Shown here piece by piece: positions 41,601 through 47,611 of a stretch of 49,805 nt of DNA (positions are counted from its first letter, which is position 1; every line of letters starts with the position of its first letter). Below the pieces are notes generated by a model. The model was not told the DNA's origin. It saw only the letters and a list, made by a program, of their open reading frames with translations, and made no database searches. The stretch is from the NCBI GenBank assembly GCA_900547315.1, contig URGI01000002.1:1-49805 (forward strand), read 5' to 3'. Origin of the DNA: an uncultured Eubacteriales bacterium (GTDB lineage Bacteria > Bacillota > Clostridia > Oscillospirales > Oscillospiraceae). Both the position numbers and the translations under genes were made by a program.

Positions 41601-44261
41601 GCTGCTGCTGTCGGGAACGAGAGTGATGCTCTGGGAGTCGGTGCTGACGGCGGTGTATCCGCCGACCGTGATCGGGGTCTCGGTGATGGTCTGGCCTACG
41701 GTCTGGTCTGCAACAACCTTATCGTCGGCAACCTTATCCTCGGTACCGTTCCAGAGATATCTGACAGTGTAGTCCACGTTGATGGCTTCCCAGACGGCGT
41801 AGAGGTCGTTGGAGCCGTCGTTGTCCAGACGGGCTTCGGAGCCTGCGGGGTAGTTAGCCGTATCTGCGTCAGCCTTGTCTGCCCAGCCCTTGAACTCGTA
41901 GCCGGGACGCGTGGTCATGCCGGTTGCGTCGTAAGCCATGACGGTGACCTTGTCGTTGTTGGGAACGGCGTCGATGGTCTTGGTCTGGTCAGTGTCAAAG
42001 TTCGAGTGGTAGGTGAGCGTGACCTTGACGCTGGGGTCAACGTAATTTGCGGTGAGGGTCTTGTTGCCGGTCATGGTGACGTAGCTGCCGGGATAGTAGA
42101 CCTTGCCGGTCTCGTCAGTCCAGCAGGCGAACACCTTGTCGCCGCTCTTGAGCCCGCTGCCGTCCTTGACCTGTGCAAGCGCCTCATATTCGTAGCGGTT
42201 TTCGTCGGTTATCGCGGCGGTGGTTCCGGTGACGTAGGTCAGCGTGTAGACCTCGCCCTCAAGGACAGCCTTGACGGTGGTGTTGCGGTCGATGGCGCTG
42301 TTGACGTCAACGGCGGTGCCGTCCTCGTATACCCACTTGAGAACGGTCTTGCCCGCATCGGCGATCTTGGTCTCGGCATCCTTGAACACGTCTACGCCGG
42401 AGATGACCGTGCCGATGGCGACCTTGTCATTGGACGCGGTATAGTCGAGCGTGGGAACCTGCACCGTCAGCGTGACGGGCTGCTCGACCCAGTATGCGAA
42501 GAGGGTGAGGTTGTCCGCGGGCATCGTCTTGCCGGTGAAGTCGAAGCGCTGCGTAGTGCTGGTTATCTGAGAAGGCTCGACCTCGTACCAGCCCATGAAC
42601 ACTGCGTTCTCGCTGAAGCCTTCAGGACGTGCAGGAACATAGTTGTTGTAGCTGTCCAGCTTAGCTTCATATTCTACGGTGTTGTCAGAAACGGCACCGT
42701 AGTTGTTGAAGGTGAGCGTGTAGGACTTGCGCATGTAGTAAAGGTAAAGCGTGTTGTTGCTGAAGTCTTTCTGGTTACGGTAAAAACCGGCAACGCTGGC
42801 GCTGTACCGATTAAAGCCGTCTATGTTATGATACTCTTCATCGTAAGTAGCATAATTGAAGTATGTTTGTACTTCCTTGTACAGACTGAAGTTGGCAGTG
42901 CTGGTAGGCCAACGGCTGCTGTTTACAGTCGTTCCAACATTCTGCACATAGTAATATATGGTCTTGAGTTTGTTGCTGCTCTTATCATAGAGATCAAAGG
43001 TTGCATCGAAGCCGGGCATACGGTCGAGCGTCTGGAGTGCATAGTTATATTTACTGCTATCGGTGCACTCCCATGCACGTCCGTTATAAGTCGTGTTGAA
43101 CGGAGGCTTGCCAAACTCGGCAAAAATCGAAGCGTTATATTTTGCGGTTATTGTAGCTACGGTGTGGTAGCTGCCGCTAAAAAATCCCCCTGTGTACTCG
43201 CGGAAAGTCAATTTGTAGCTGTTACGGGAGAAATAGACATTCAGAACGCTGGAGCCGTCGGCGCGGATGGTTGCCGAGTCGGACCGGCTGAACTTGAAGT
43301 GCTGTCTGTCAGACACACTCTTTGGCAGTGCACCGGTAATTTTATCGAGCGTTACCGTGCTGCCGACCTTGCCGGTCAGAGTAGCGGTGGCCAGAGTGGA
43401 GTACTTGGTGTCGTCCGCATTCTCGCCCCAGTAAACGACAGTGTAAGTTACATTGTCGCCTTCCCAGACGGCGTAGAGGGTGGTGTCAGCAGTGGGCGCA
43501 ATGGAGTTAACAACATTGGCGCCGTCCTCGATGGTGCTCCAGCCCTTGAAATTGTAGCCGGTGCGGGTGGGAGCGGTGACGCCCCTGAGGTCAAGGGTAT
43601 CGCCCTTGGTGACGGAGCAGGAGGCTACCATGCTGCCGCCGGTGTTGTTGAAGGTGACCCAGTAGCAGTCCTCGGTGACGGGATAGACATAGGTGTCGGC
43701 ACTGACAACGGTATCGGCGGTGAATACCGCATCGTTTGCCGTCCAGCCGGTGACTACCTTGCCATTCGGCTCATAGTCCGTAGGCAGAGCGACCTTGAAG
43801 TCGTTGACCTCGTTTGCGATCGCGGTGGAGTGCACCTGCCCGTCAACGGTCATAAAGTACACGTAGAACACGGCCTCGAACTTGGCCATGACCTTGACTT
43901 CGCTGCGGCCACTGTAATTGGTGTACGCGTTGCTGAAGTCGAACTCCTGTGCCTCAAGCTGGCCGGTGGCATCAACGGCATACCAGCCGAGGAACTTGCG
44001 GCCACCCTCGATGGCGGGCGTCGCCGGAGCGGTGAGCTGGCCGTCGCCGTTGACGACCTGTGTGTCGAGAAGCGTCTCCCCGTTATAGAACTTGAAAGTT
44101 ATATGCGTATCGGGCGTCTCGACAGGATTGACGGACGTGACGGATGCTCCGCCGGCGGCCAATCCGAACTGGGCTTCCGTGCCTTCTGCGAAGGCGCCGA
44201 CAGGCAGCAGCGTCATCATCATGCACAGGCACAGAAACAGTGCAAAGAGTCTTTTTTTCAT
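38679..44261 (-). CDS. Giant sortase-anchored surface protein with InlB-like and MBG-like repeats
   Basis: The 1860-residue exported protein has a signal peptide ending AFA-EG (about residue 25). The N-terminal half carries InlB B-type beta-grasp repeats (TRTGYNFKGWSTIEDGANVV, and others ending FMGWYEV or FKGWADKAD) and a MucBP-like unit (DYTVRYLWNGTEDKVADD). Residues about 897-1816 form an array of 11 MBG-like repeats. The C-terminus has a KPKTGD sorting motif (LPXTG variant), a hydrophobic helix LLLLALMSMSGAGAAGTVYL and RRKREEQE, so it is cell-wall anchored. ATG 44261 has GGAGG with a long 13-base gap. An upstream in-frame extension of 54 residues looks non-coding. Adhesion or glycan binding is likely. 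Confidence 0.9.
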   Translation of the reverse strand: MKKRLFALFLCLCMMMTLLPVGAFAEGTEAQFGLAAGGASVTSVNPVETPDTHITFKFYNGETLLDTQVVNGDGQLTAPATPAIEGGRKFLGWYAVDATGQLEAQEFDFSNAYTNYSGRSEVKVMAKFEAVFYVYFMTVDGQVHSTAIANEVNDFKVALPTDYEPNGKVVTGWTANDAVFTADTVVSADTYVYPVTEDCYWVTFNNTGGSMVASCSVTKGDTLDLRGVTAPTRTGYNFKGWSTIEDGANVVNSIAPTADTTLYAVWEGDNVTYTVVYWGENADDTKYSTLATATLTGKVGSTVTLDKITGALPKSVSDRQHFKFSRSDSATIRADGSSVLNVYFSRNSYKLTFREYTGGFFSGSYHTVATITAKYNASIFAEFGKPPFNTTYNGRAWECTDSSKYNYALQTLDRMPGFDATFDLYDKSSNKLKTIYYYVQNVGTTVNSSRWPTSTANFSLYKEVQTYFNYATYDEEYHNIDGFNRYSASVAGFYRNQKDFSNNTLYLYYMRKSYTLTFNNYGAVSDNTVEYEAKLDSYNNYVPARPEGFSENAVFMGWYEVEPSQITSTTQRFDFTGKTMPADNLTLFAYWVEQPVTLTVQVPTLDYTASNDKVAIGTVISGVDVFKDAETKIADAGKTVLKWVYEDGTAVDVNSAIDRNTTVKAVLEGEVYTLTYVTGTTAAITDENRYEYEALAQVKDGSGLKSGDKVFACWTDETGKVYYPGSYVTMTGNKTLTANYVDPSVKVTLTYHSNFDTDQTKTIDAVPNNDKVTVMAYDATGMTTRPGYEFKGWADKADADTANYPAGSEARLDNDGSNDLYAVWEAINVDYTVRYLWNGTEDKVADDKVVADQTVGQTITETPITVGGYTAVSTDSQSITLVPDSSSNVITFYYYKNVELTANSATHEYNGIEQSVSGFTGTPEDADFSAITVGAKGTDAGVYPAKFADGTVGTVDATGKYIVTEANDGSLTITAKAAFITITANSKTREYNGEALTDNGCTFTEGVLVDGDVLQAVVEGSQTKKGSSANVVKSYKVVRGSDDVTGNYKFADSVDGTLTVTPRVVVIESEGGRRVYNGQPLTNPNYKFTTGSFVAGEVSEVKTTGTITEVGSVDNTIVYTTTDKFDANNYDITLTPGKLEITPVTAEVVVTITENSGSAKYDGTEKTVTGYVVTSISDPLYKESYFTFSGDATIKGTDAGTYDMNLAPEAFKNINGNFKNVRFVINDGTLVISPRPLTITSGSDNKEYDGTPLTSSEIKVTGDGFVDGEGASYTFTGSQLDVGSSKNTFDYELNDNTKAKNYEIAKEYGDLTVTAVSTQIVITAASDSKVYDGQPLTNGNYTYTGKLADGDKLEVEVVGSQTDKGSSDNVVKSYKVTRDGVDVTNNYTFGASQKGTLTVTPRPVTLTSGGGEKEYDGTPLTNPTVTVGGSGFVAGEGATYNVTGSQLDEGSSNNSFTYELNEGTLAANYIIETKEGELTVKPILTEITITANSGEKMYDGSALINGGYTFTSGILVDGDVLTAVVEGSQLNAGSSANVVKSYRVMRGETDVTANYRFAESVDGKLTVTARKVVMTSADDEKVYDGTPLTNDEITVTGDGFIEGEGVTYDVTGSQLDVGSSDNSFTYELNEGTLAENYIIETEEGKLTVTSPEQHIVITANSAEKTYDGTPLTDDGFTYTDFVLAEGDVLEAVIEGSQTDAGSSVNVIKSYRVMRGDEDVTANYIFDDSVDGTLTVTKRKVTLTSGTACKIYDGKYLTCNKVEVGGDGFVEGEGATYDVTGKRKDIGWSYNDFTYKLNDNTKADNYEITVERGFLYVKDQAEKPKTGDSSDLLLLLALMSMSGAGAAGTVYLYRRKREEQE
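38815..41572 (-). repeat. Array of 11 MBG-like coding repeats of about 250 bp
   Basis: Units are 80-90 residues. From the second unit on they mostly alternate between type A (ITANSxxKxYDGxPLT, then DGDVLxAVVEGSQ, GSSANVVKSYxVxRG-DVTxNYxF, DGTLTVTxR) and type B (LTSGxxEKxYDGTPLT, GDGFVxGEG, VTGSQLDVGSSxNSFTYELN, LTV). The two units at about 40540-41040 (containing TENSGSAKYDGTEKTVTGY and ESEGGRRVYNGQPL) are divergent. Neighbouring A units are the most similar at DNA level, pointing to expansion by unequal crossing over. Confidence 0.85.
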
Positions 44262-44289
44262 TTCTGCGAATAAACCTCCCCAAATAAAA

Positions 44290-44450
44290 TACCATATGAA
44301 TAAGTATGCTTTGCCGCCGCAGGCAGCCGATGGGGGACTGAGACGCACCCCGCCGGGGCATGGACAACCATGCGCCGCTTCAACGCCCGGAGTCTGAGAC
44401 GCCCCCGGACGGCCGCACGGCACACGCTTCGCATAACTATATTACACGCT
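44290..44450 (-). promoter_or_regulatory. GC-rich structured leader of the surface protein gene
   Basis: Between the regulator gene and the surface protein start lies a GC-rich block. It contains two direct copies of CTGAGACGC-CCC (about 44338-44353 and 44395-44410 on the plus strand) flanking a hairpin GCATGG/CCATGC. An AT-rich stretch at about 44430-44460 would hold the promoter, but I cannot place -35 and -10 boxes well. An activator-dependent promoter and a structured 5' UTR are possible; no known riboswitch matches. Confidence 0.35.
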
Positions 44451-44516
44451 TATAATAGACGAAATTGGTCAAATTTTGAAGTGCCGTTTTTGTAGTTATT
44501 TGGCGGTTGGAAGCAG

Positions 44517-45692
44517 TTACAAAACGTAATCTTTCAGTTCCGTTTTACCGCCGACGTGGAGCTTGGCATATATGACCGACGCCATGTTTTTTACGCTGCC
44601 GACGCTCATGCCAAGCCGTTCGGCGGCCTCCGCATAGGTGAGATCGTCGGCGAGGAGACGGGCGAGATGGTGCTCGCGGTTGGAGAGAATGGCGGTTGCG
44701 CTTGACATGGTGAGCCGGCCGCGGAAAGCCATCCAGTTCTTCCAGCATCTTGTCCAGAGCTGTATAACGCGCCTGTACTGCTCCGGATATTCCTGCTGTG
44801 ACACGGATTCTATAAGGCCGCTGTGCAAGGTAAGAAACTCGGTGAAGGGGATTACATAGTCATACGGCATGGCGAGAGACATGGTTTCCCGCAGGTGTGC
44901 CTCGCTGGCGTGCATGTCGCCGGCGGCGCAGAGGGCGGCGCTGCATATGAGACGGAGATAAAGATGAATCAGGCTGAAGCCGCTTTCCACGGGCAGAAAG
45001 CTCAGCGCGGTTTCAGCTGCGGCCTTTGCCTCCGCTTCACGCTTCGCGGTGAGAAGATATTTGCTGCGTGTGTATATCGCAAAGGGGATAAGCTCAGCCG
45101 GCAGCCCGGCGAACTGCCCGTCCCGGATCCACTCCGGTACAAAGTGCGGCATGTATAGGCCCAGCGCCGTGCATGAGTGCAGCAGCCGTGCCGCGCGGGA
45201 GCCGACGCTGTCGGGAGCCTGATCTATCAGCGCGTATACACCCTCAACGGCGGAATTAAAGGCCGGCACGTCGCCAAGACATACGCTCAGCGGCAGAACG
45301 AGGGATAGCCTGCTGAGAAGTGTGCCGCCGTCATCCACGCCGTGCAGCATGTCACGGCAGGCGTCAATCTCGCCCGTGAAATACAGAAGCTCCGCCTTAT
45401 ACTCCAGTATAGCCGCCGGGTCGGTTATACCAGTTGGAAGCCTGTCAGATTTGCCGGACGGCGCATGTATGAAGTATGAAATTAGGCCGGGATAGTAGCC
45501 ATACGAGACCGCACCGGAACTCTTTGACCCGGCGCGGCGGGGATCCTCCGGCTTTTGCGCCGAAGCCGGAATCATCCACGAACGTTCAAATTTGAACGCG
45601 CCTTGTATGCGCCCTGCCTTGCACAGCTCCTGCACGCCGCGGACTTGTATACCCCAGTGCTCCGCAGCCTCCTTGGCCGATATGTATTCCAT
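44517..45692 (-). CDS. Hybrid regulator: excisionase/MerR-like HTH plus LuxR HTH
   Basis: The 391-residue protein starts with an excisionase/MerR-like HTH (MEYISAKEAAEHWGIQVRGV, QELCKAGRIQGAFKF, W-M-I-P). A helical middle (about 75-310) looks like TPR-type repeats, rich in Ala/Leu with paired helices. It ends in a LuxR/GerE HTH (LSNREHHLARLLADDLTYAE, AAERLGMSVGSVKNMASVIY, about 325-391). Many gut Clostridia have such proteins next to large surface-protein genes, and here the gene lies immediately upstream of one, in the same direction. CAGGTGACGCT precedes the ATG. Its promoter contains a 12-base palindrome, so autoregulation is likely. The signal sensed is unknown. Confidence 0.87.
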   Translation of the reverse strand: MEYISAKEAAEHWGIQVRGVQELCKAGRIQGAFKFERSWMIPASAQKPEDPRRAGSKSSGAVSYGYYPGLISYFIHAPSGKSDRLPTGITDPAAILEYKAELLYFTGEIDACRDMLHGVDDGGTLLSRLSLVLPLSVCLGDVPAFNSAVEGVYALIDQAPDSVGSRAARLLHSCTALGLYMPHFVPEWIRDGQFAGLPAELIPFAIYTRSKYLLTAKREAEAKAAAETALSFLPVESGFSLIHLYLRLICSAALCAAGDMHASEAHLRETMSLAMPYDYVIPFTEFLTLHSGLIESVSQQEYPEQYRRVIQLWTRCWKNWMAFRGRLTMSSATAILSNREHHLARLLADDLTYAEAAERLGMSVGSVKNMASVIYAKLHVGGKTELKDYVL

Positions 45693-45722
45693 AGCGTCAC
45701 CTGCTTTCGTAAGTGTAAATGT

Positions 45723-45751
45723 ATTCTACTCGTTTAAACGAAAAGAATCAA
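45723..45751 (-). promoter_or_regulatory. Promoter of the LuxR-type regulator with palindromic spacer
   Basis: On the minus strand, TTGATT (45746-45751) and TAGAAT (45723-45728) are 17 bases apart. The spacer contains the perfect palindrome TCGTTTAAACGA (45730-45741), a likely operator. Confidence 0.7.
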
Positions 45752-45992
45752 GCATATGGTGCAAAAAATATGCAAAGGAAATGTATGGGTAAATAAGATA
45801 ATTTGCCCAAAAAACAGGCTCGTTTATCTAACGTAATGCACTATGAAATCTAATATAGAAGAGCAGATGACCTTGACACCCGGAGCAGATAGACGCTTGC
45901 GAAAGAAATCTTATTCATAATCGTATGCATTTTTATAACTCAAATCGGACTGACAGGTAGAAAATTTTACCGCAAATTTAGTTCTGTTTAAC
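45752..45992. other. AT-rich intergenic region
   Basis: About 240 bases between the divergent regulator and lysis-cassette promoters. I see no gene, repeat or clear structure. GCTCGTTTATCTAACG (about 45816-45831) is a degraded match to the palindrome in the regulator promoter. Confidence 0.35.
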
Positions 45993-46021
45993 TTGACAAA
46001 ACGGATATGATGTGATATTAT
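45993..46021 (+). promoter_or_regulatory. Promoter of the lysis cassette
   Basis: A consensus TTGACA (45993-45998) and TATTAT (46016-46021) are 17 bases apart. The leader of about 185 bases contains a six-codon ORF and a terminator-like hairpin. Confidence 0.8.
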
Positions 46022-46077
46022 CTCATCAAGATATTTGAGGCAGAATAATATCTGATTATAACACAAAGGAGGAAACT

Positions 46078-46098
46078 ATGCTCAGAGCATACATATGA
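46078..46098 (+). CDS. Six-residue leader peptide MLRAYI
   Basis: AAAGGAGGAAACT, a near-perfect ribosome site at ideal spacing, precedes ATG CTC AGA GCA TAC ATA TGA. Such a strong site in front of a six-codon frame suggests a regulatory leader. Immediately after the stop come a small GGGC/GCCC hairpin and then the terminator-like hairpin at 46118-46145. Stalling on this peptide could decide whether the lysis genes are transcribed. The peptide may also be the truncated start of a lost gene. No known leader peptide matches. Confidence 0.5.
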   Translation: MLRAYI

Positions 46099-46117
46099 GG
46101 GCAAAAGCCCCAAACGG

Positions 46118-46155
46118 ACGCCCGCGGCAATGCCGCCGACGGCGTTATTTATTTC
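46118..46155 (+). terminator. Attenuator-like hairpin before the endolysin gene
   Basis: ACGCC (46118-46122) pairs with GGCGT (46141-46145) outside an inner GCGGC/GCCGC stem, followed by TATTTATTT. With no full-length gene upstream, it is placed as an attenuator in the lysis-cassette leader. Confidence 0.55.
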
Positions 46156-46211
46156 AAATTCGGGTTCTGTTTTACAGGACTTGACGAAAACATGAAACGG
46201 AGTGACAGAAC

Positions 46212-46982
46212 ATGACGACAAAAACGGGAGAAGGACTGGCACAATACGCGCTGGCGCAGCTCGGACGCCCCTATTGGTGGGGCACCTTCGGACAGACGGC
46301 ATCGGCGGCGCTGCTCGCGCAGAAGCGGGCACAGTATCCGGAGCATTACACGGCGGACGACTTCGAATCGCAGTTCGGCAAGCGCGTTCACGACTGCGTG
46401 GGGCTCATAAAGGGCTACCTCTGGAGTGACACGGCGCAGAGCGCACCCGTGTACTGCGCCGCGCAGGACGTCGCGGTGAGCGGGCTGTACCGGAGCTGCG
46501 TCCGGCGCGGCGATATCGCGAAGATGCCGCAGATCACGGGAGCCTGCGTATTCATGGAGGGACTCGGACACGTCGGAGTGTATGTCGGCGGCGGATATGT
46601 CGTGGAGGCGTCGGGCCATGCGAACGGCGTTGTCAAGACCCGGCTGCAGGATCGCGGCTGGGCGCTGTGGGGGCTGCCGGGCTGGATAAGCTACGGCGAT
46701 GCGCCCGCGGATTGGGCGCAGGGCGCGGCGGTCGCCGCCGGTACGGAGAAGAACAGCACCGCGGTGCAGCTGCCGCTGCTGCGTCAGGGCGACGTGAGCG
46801 AAGCGGTGCGTTCGATGCAGCTGCTGCTGATCGGGCGCGGGTATTCCTGCGGCTCCTGCGGCGCGGACGGGGACTTCGGAACCTGCACGAAGCTTGCGGT
46901 GTGGGCGTTCCAGCGCGCGCACGGGCTGGTCGTGGACGGCGTCGCCGGGGCAAACACATGGTCAAGGCTGATAGGAGGATGA
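46212..46982 (+). CDS. NlpC/P60-type endolysin with peptidoglycan-binding domain
   Basis: The 256-residue protein cleaves peptidoglycan peptides. An N-terminal NlpC/P60-like domain has C62 in HDCVGLIKGY, H120 in GLGHVGVYVGGGYVVEASGH, and a polar third residue likely nearby (E133 or H136). After a short linker, a PG_binding_1 domain (about 188-256) shows LLRQGDVSEAVRSMQLLLIG, DGDFG and VDGVAGANTW. There is no signal peptide, so release depends on the holin downstream, as for phage endolysins. CGGAGTGACAGAAC precedes the ATG. It is the first large gene of a three-gene lysis cassette with no other phage functions in the window. Confidence 0.9.
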   Translation: MTTKTGEGLAQYALAQLGRPYWWGTFGQTASAALLAQKRAQYPEHYTADDFESQFGKRVHDCVGLIKGYLWSDTAQSAPVYCAAQDVAVSGLYRSCVRRGDIAKMPQITGACVFMEGLGHVGVYVGGGYVVEASGHANGVVKTRLQDRGWALWGLPGWISYGDAPADWAQGAAVAAGTEKNSTAVQLPLLRQGDVSEAVRSMQLLLIGRGYSCGSCGADGDFGTCTKLAVWAFQRAHGLVVDGVAGANTWSRLIGG

Positions 46983-46985
46983 ACG

Positions 46986-47282
46986 GTGACGGCAGAAGAA
47001 CTCGCGCTTAAGATAGAGCGCGTTGACGCGCGCAGCCGCTCGAATACGCATCGTATAGAGGAGATCGAGCGGAACCAGAGCGCGCTGACAGACCTTGCCC
47101 TCTCGGTCAAGGAGCTTGCCACGAAGCAGGGCGGCATGGAGCGGGATCTCACGGTTATGAAGTCAGACATCAAGACCCTGACCGGCAAGCCCGCAAGGCG
47201 CTGGGAGGAGCTGGTCGATAAGGTGATATGGCTGCTTGTCGGCGCGGTGCTCGCATACGCGCTGGGGCAGCTTGGATTATGA
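46986..47282 (+). CDS. XhlA-like haemolysin/holin-associated protein
   Basis: The 98-residue protein has an N-terminal coiled-coil region (about 1-60, ELALKIERVDARSRSNTHRI, EEIERNQSALTDLALSVKEL) and a C-terminal transmembrane helix (about 78-96, VIWLLVGAVLAYALGQLGL). This is the layout of XhlA (PF10779), which partners a holin and an amidase in the PBSX lysis system of B. subtilis. The start is GTG at 46986, three bases after the endolysin stop, with AGGAGGA upstream. The coiled coil lies on the cytoplasmic side and may hold the endolysin at the membrane until release. Confidence 0.85.
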   Translation: MTAEELALKIERVDARSRSNTHRIEEIERNQSALTDLALSVKELATKQGGMERDLTVMKSDIKTLTGKPARRWEELVDKVIWLLVGAVLAYALGQLGL

Positions 47283-47299
47283 TGAAGGGAGGTGAGAGC

Positions 47300-47557
47300 A
47301 TGGATTTCGGAATTGCGGGCGTCGCCGCGATAACGGTGATCTGCTATCTTGCAGGTCAGCTCGTCAAGGCGAGCGGCCTTGATAACAAGTGGATACCCAT
47401 CATCTGCGGCGTCGTGGGCGGCATCCTTGGCGTGCTGGCTATGCGATATATGCCGGACTATCCGGCGGGCGACTACATAACCGCCGTAGCGGTCGGCATC
47501 GTCAGCGGCTTCGCGGCCACGGGCATAAACGAGGCTGTCAAGCAGATCAAGCAGTGA
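47300..47557 (+). CDS. Hol44-like phage holin
   Basis: The 85-residue protein has three hydrophobic segments (IAGVAAITVICYLAGQLV; WIPIICGVVGGILGVLAM; AVAVGIVSGFAATGI) and the motif SGLDNKWIPIICGVVGGILG, typical of the Hol44 (PF16079) holins of Firmicute phages. It would oligomerise and open the membrane for the endolysin. ATG 47300 has GGGAGGTGAGAGC upstream; an earlier frame start at 47228 overlaps the XhlA-like gene and has no site. Together with the two preceding genes it makes a complete lysis or protein-release module that ends at a strong terminator. Confidence 0.9.
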   Translation: MDFGIAGVAAITVICYLAGQLVKASGLDNKWIPIICGVVGGILGVLAMRYMPDYPAGDYITAVAVGIVSGFAATGINEAVKQIKQ

Positions 47558-47565
47558 GACAAGAA

Positions 47566-47602
47566 AAAAGTTCCTGAGTTTTCAAAAAACTCAGGAACTT
47601 TT
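47566..47602. terminator. Bidirectional terminator after the holin
   Basis: AAAAGTTCCTGAGTTTT and AAAACTCAGGAACTTTT pair perfectly, with A/T runs on both sides. It closes the lysis cassette and the convergent lipoprotein gene. Confidence 0.92.
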
Positions 47603-47611
47603 ATGCCATAT

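Noticed and set aside
41541..44273. Open frame of 910 codons opposite the giant surface protein
   Set aside because: Antisense shadow of a repeat-rich gene; the true gene has signal peptide, domains and sorting signal.
44262..44423. N-terminal extension of the giant surface protein to 44423
   Set aside because: The extension would put 54 Pro/Gly/Cys-rich residues before a normal signal peptide; the internal ATG gives a proper exported protein.
44290..44450. Cyclic-di-GMP (GEMM) riboswitch in the surface-protein leader
   Set aside because: A GGCAAAGC segment looked suggestive, but the remaining GEMM consensus and the tetraloop-receptor layout are not there.
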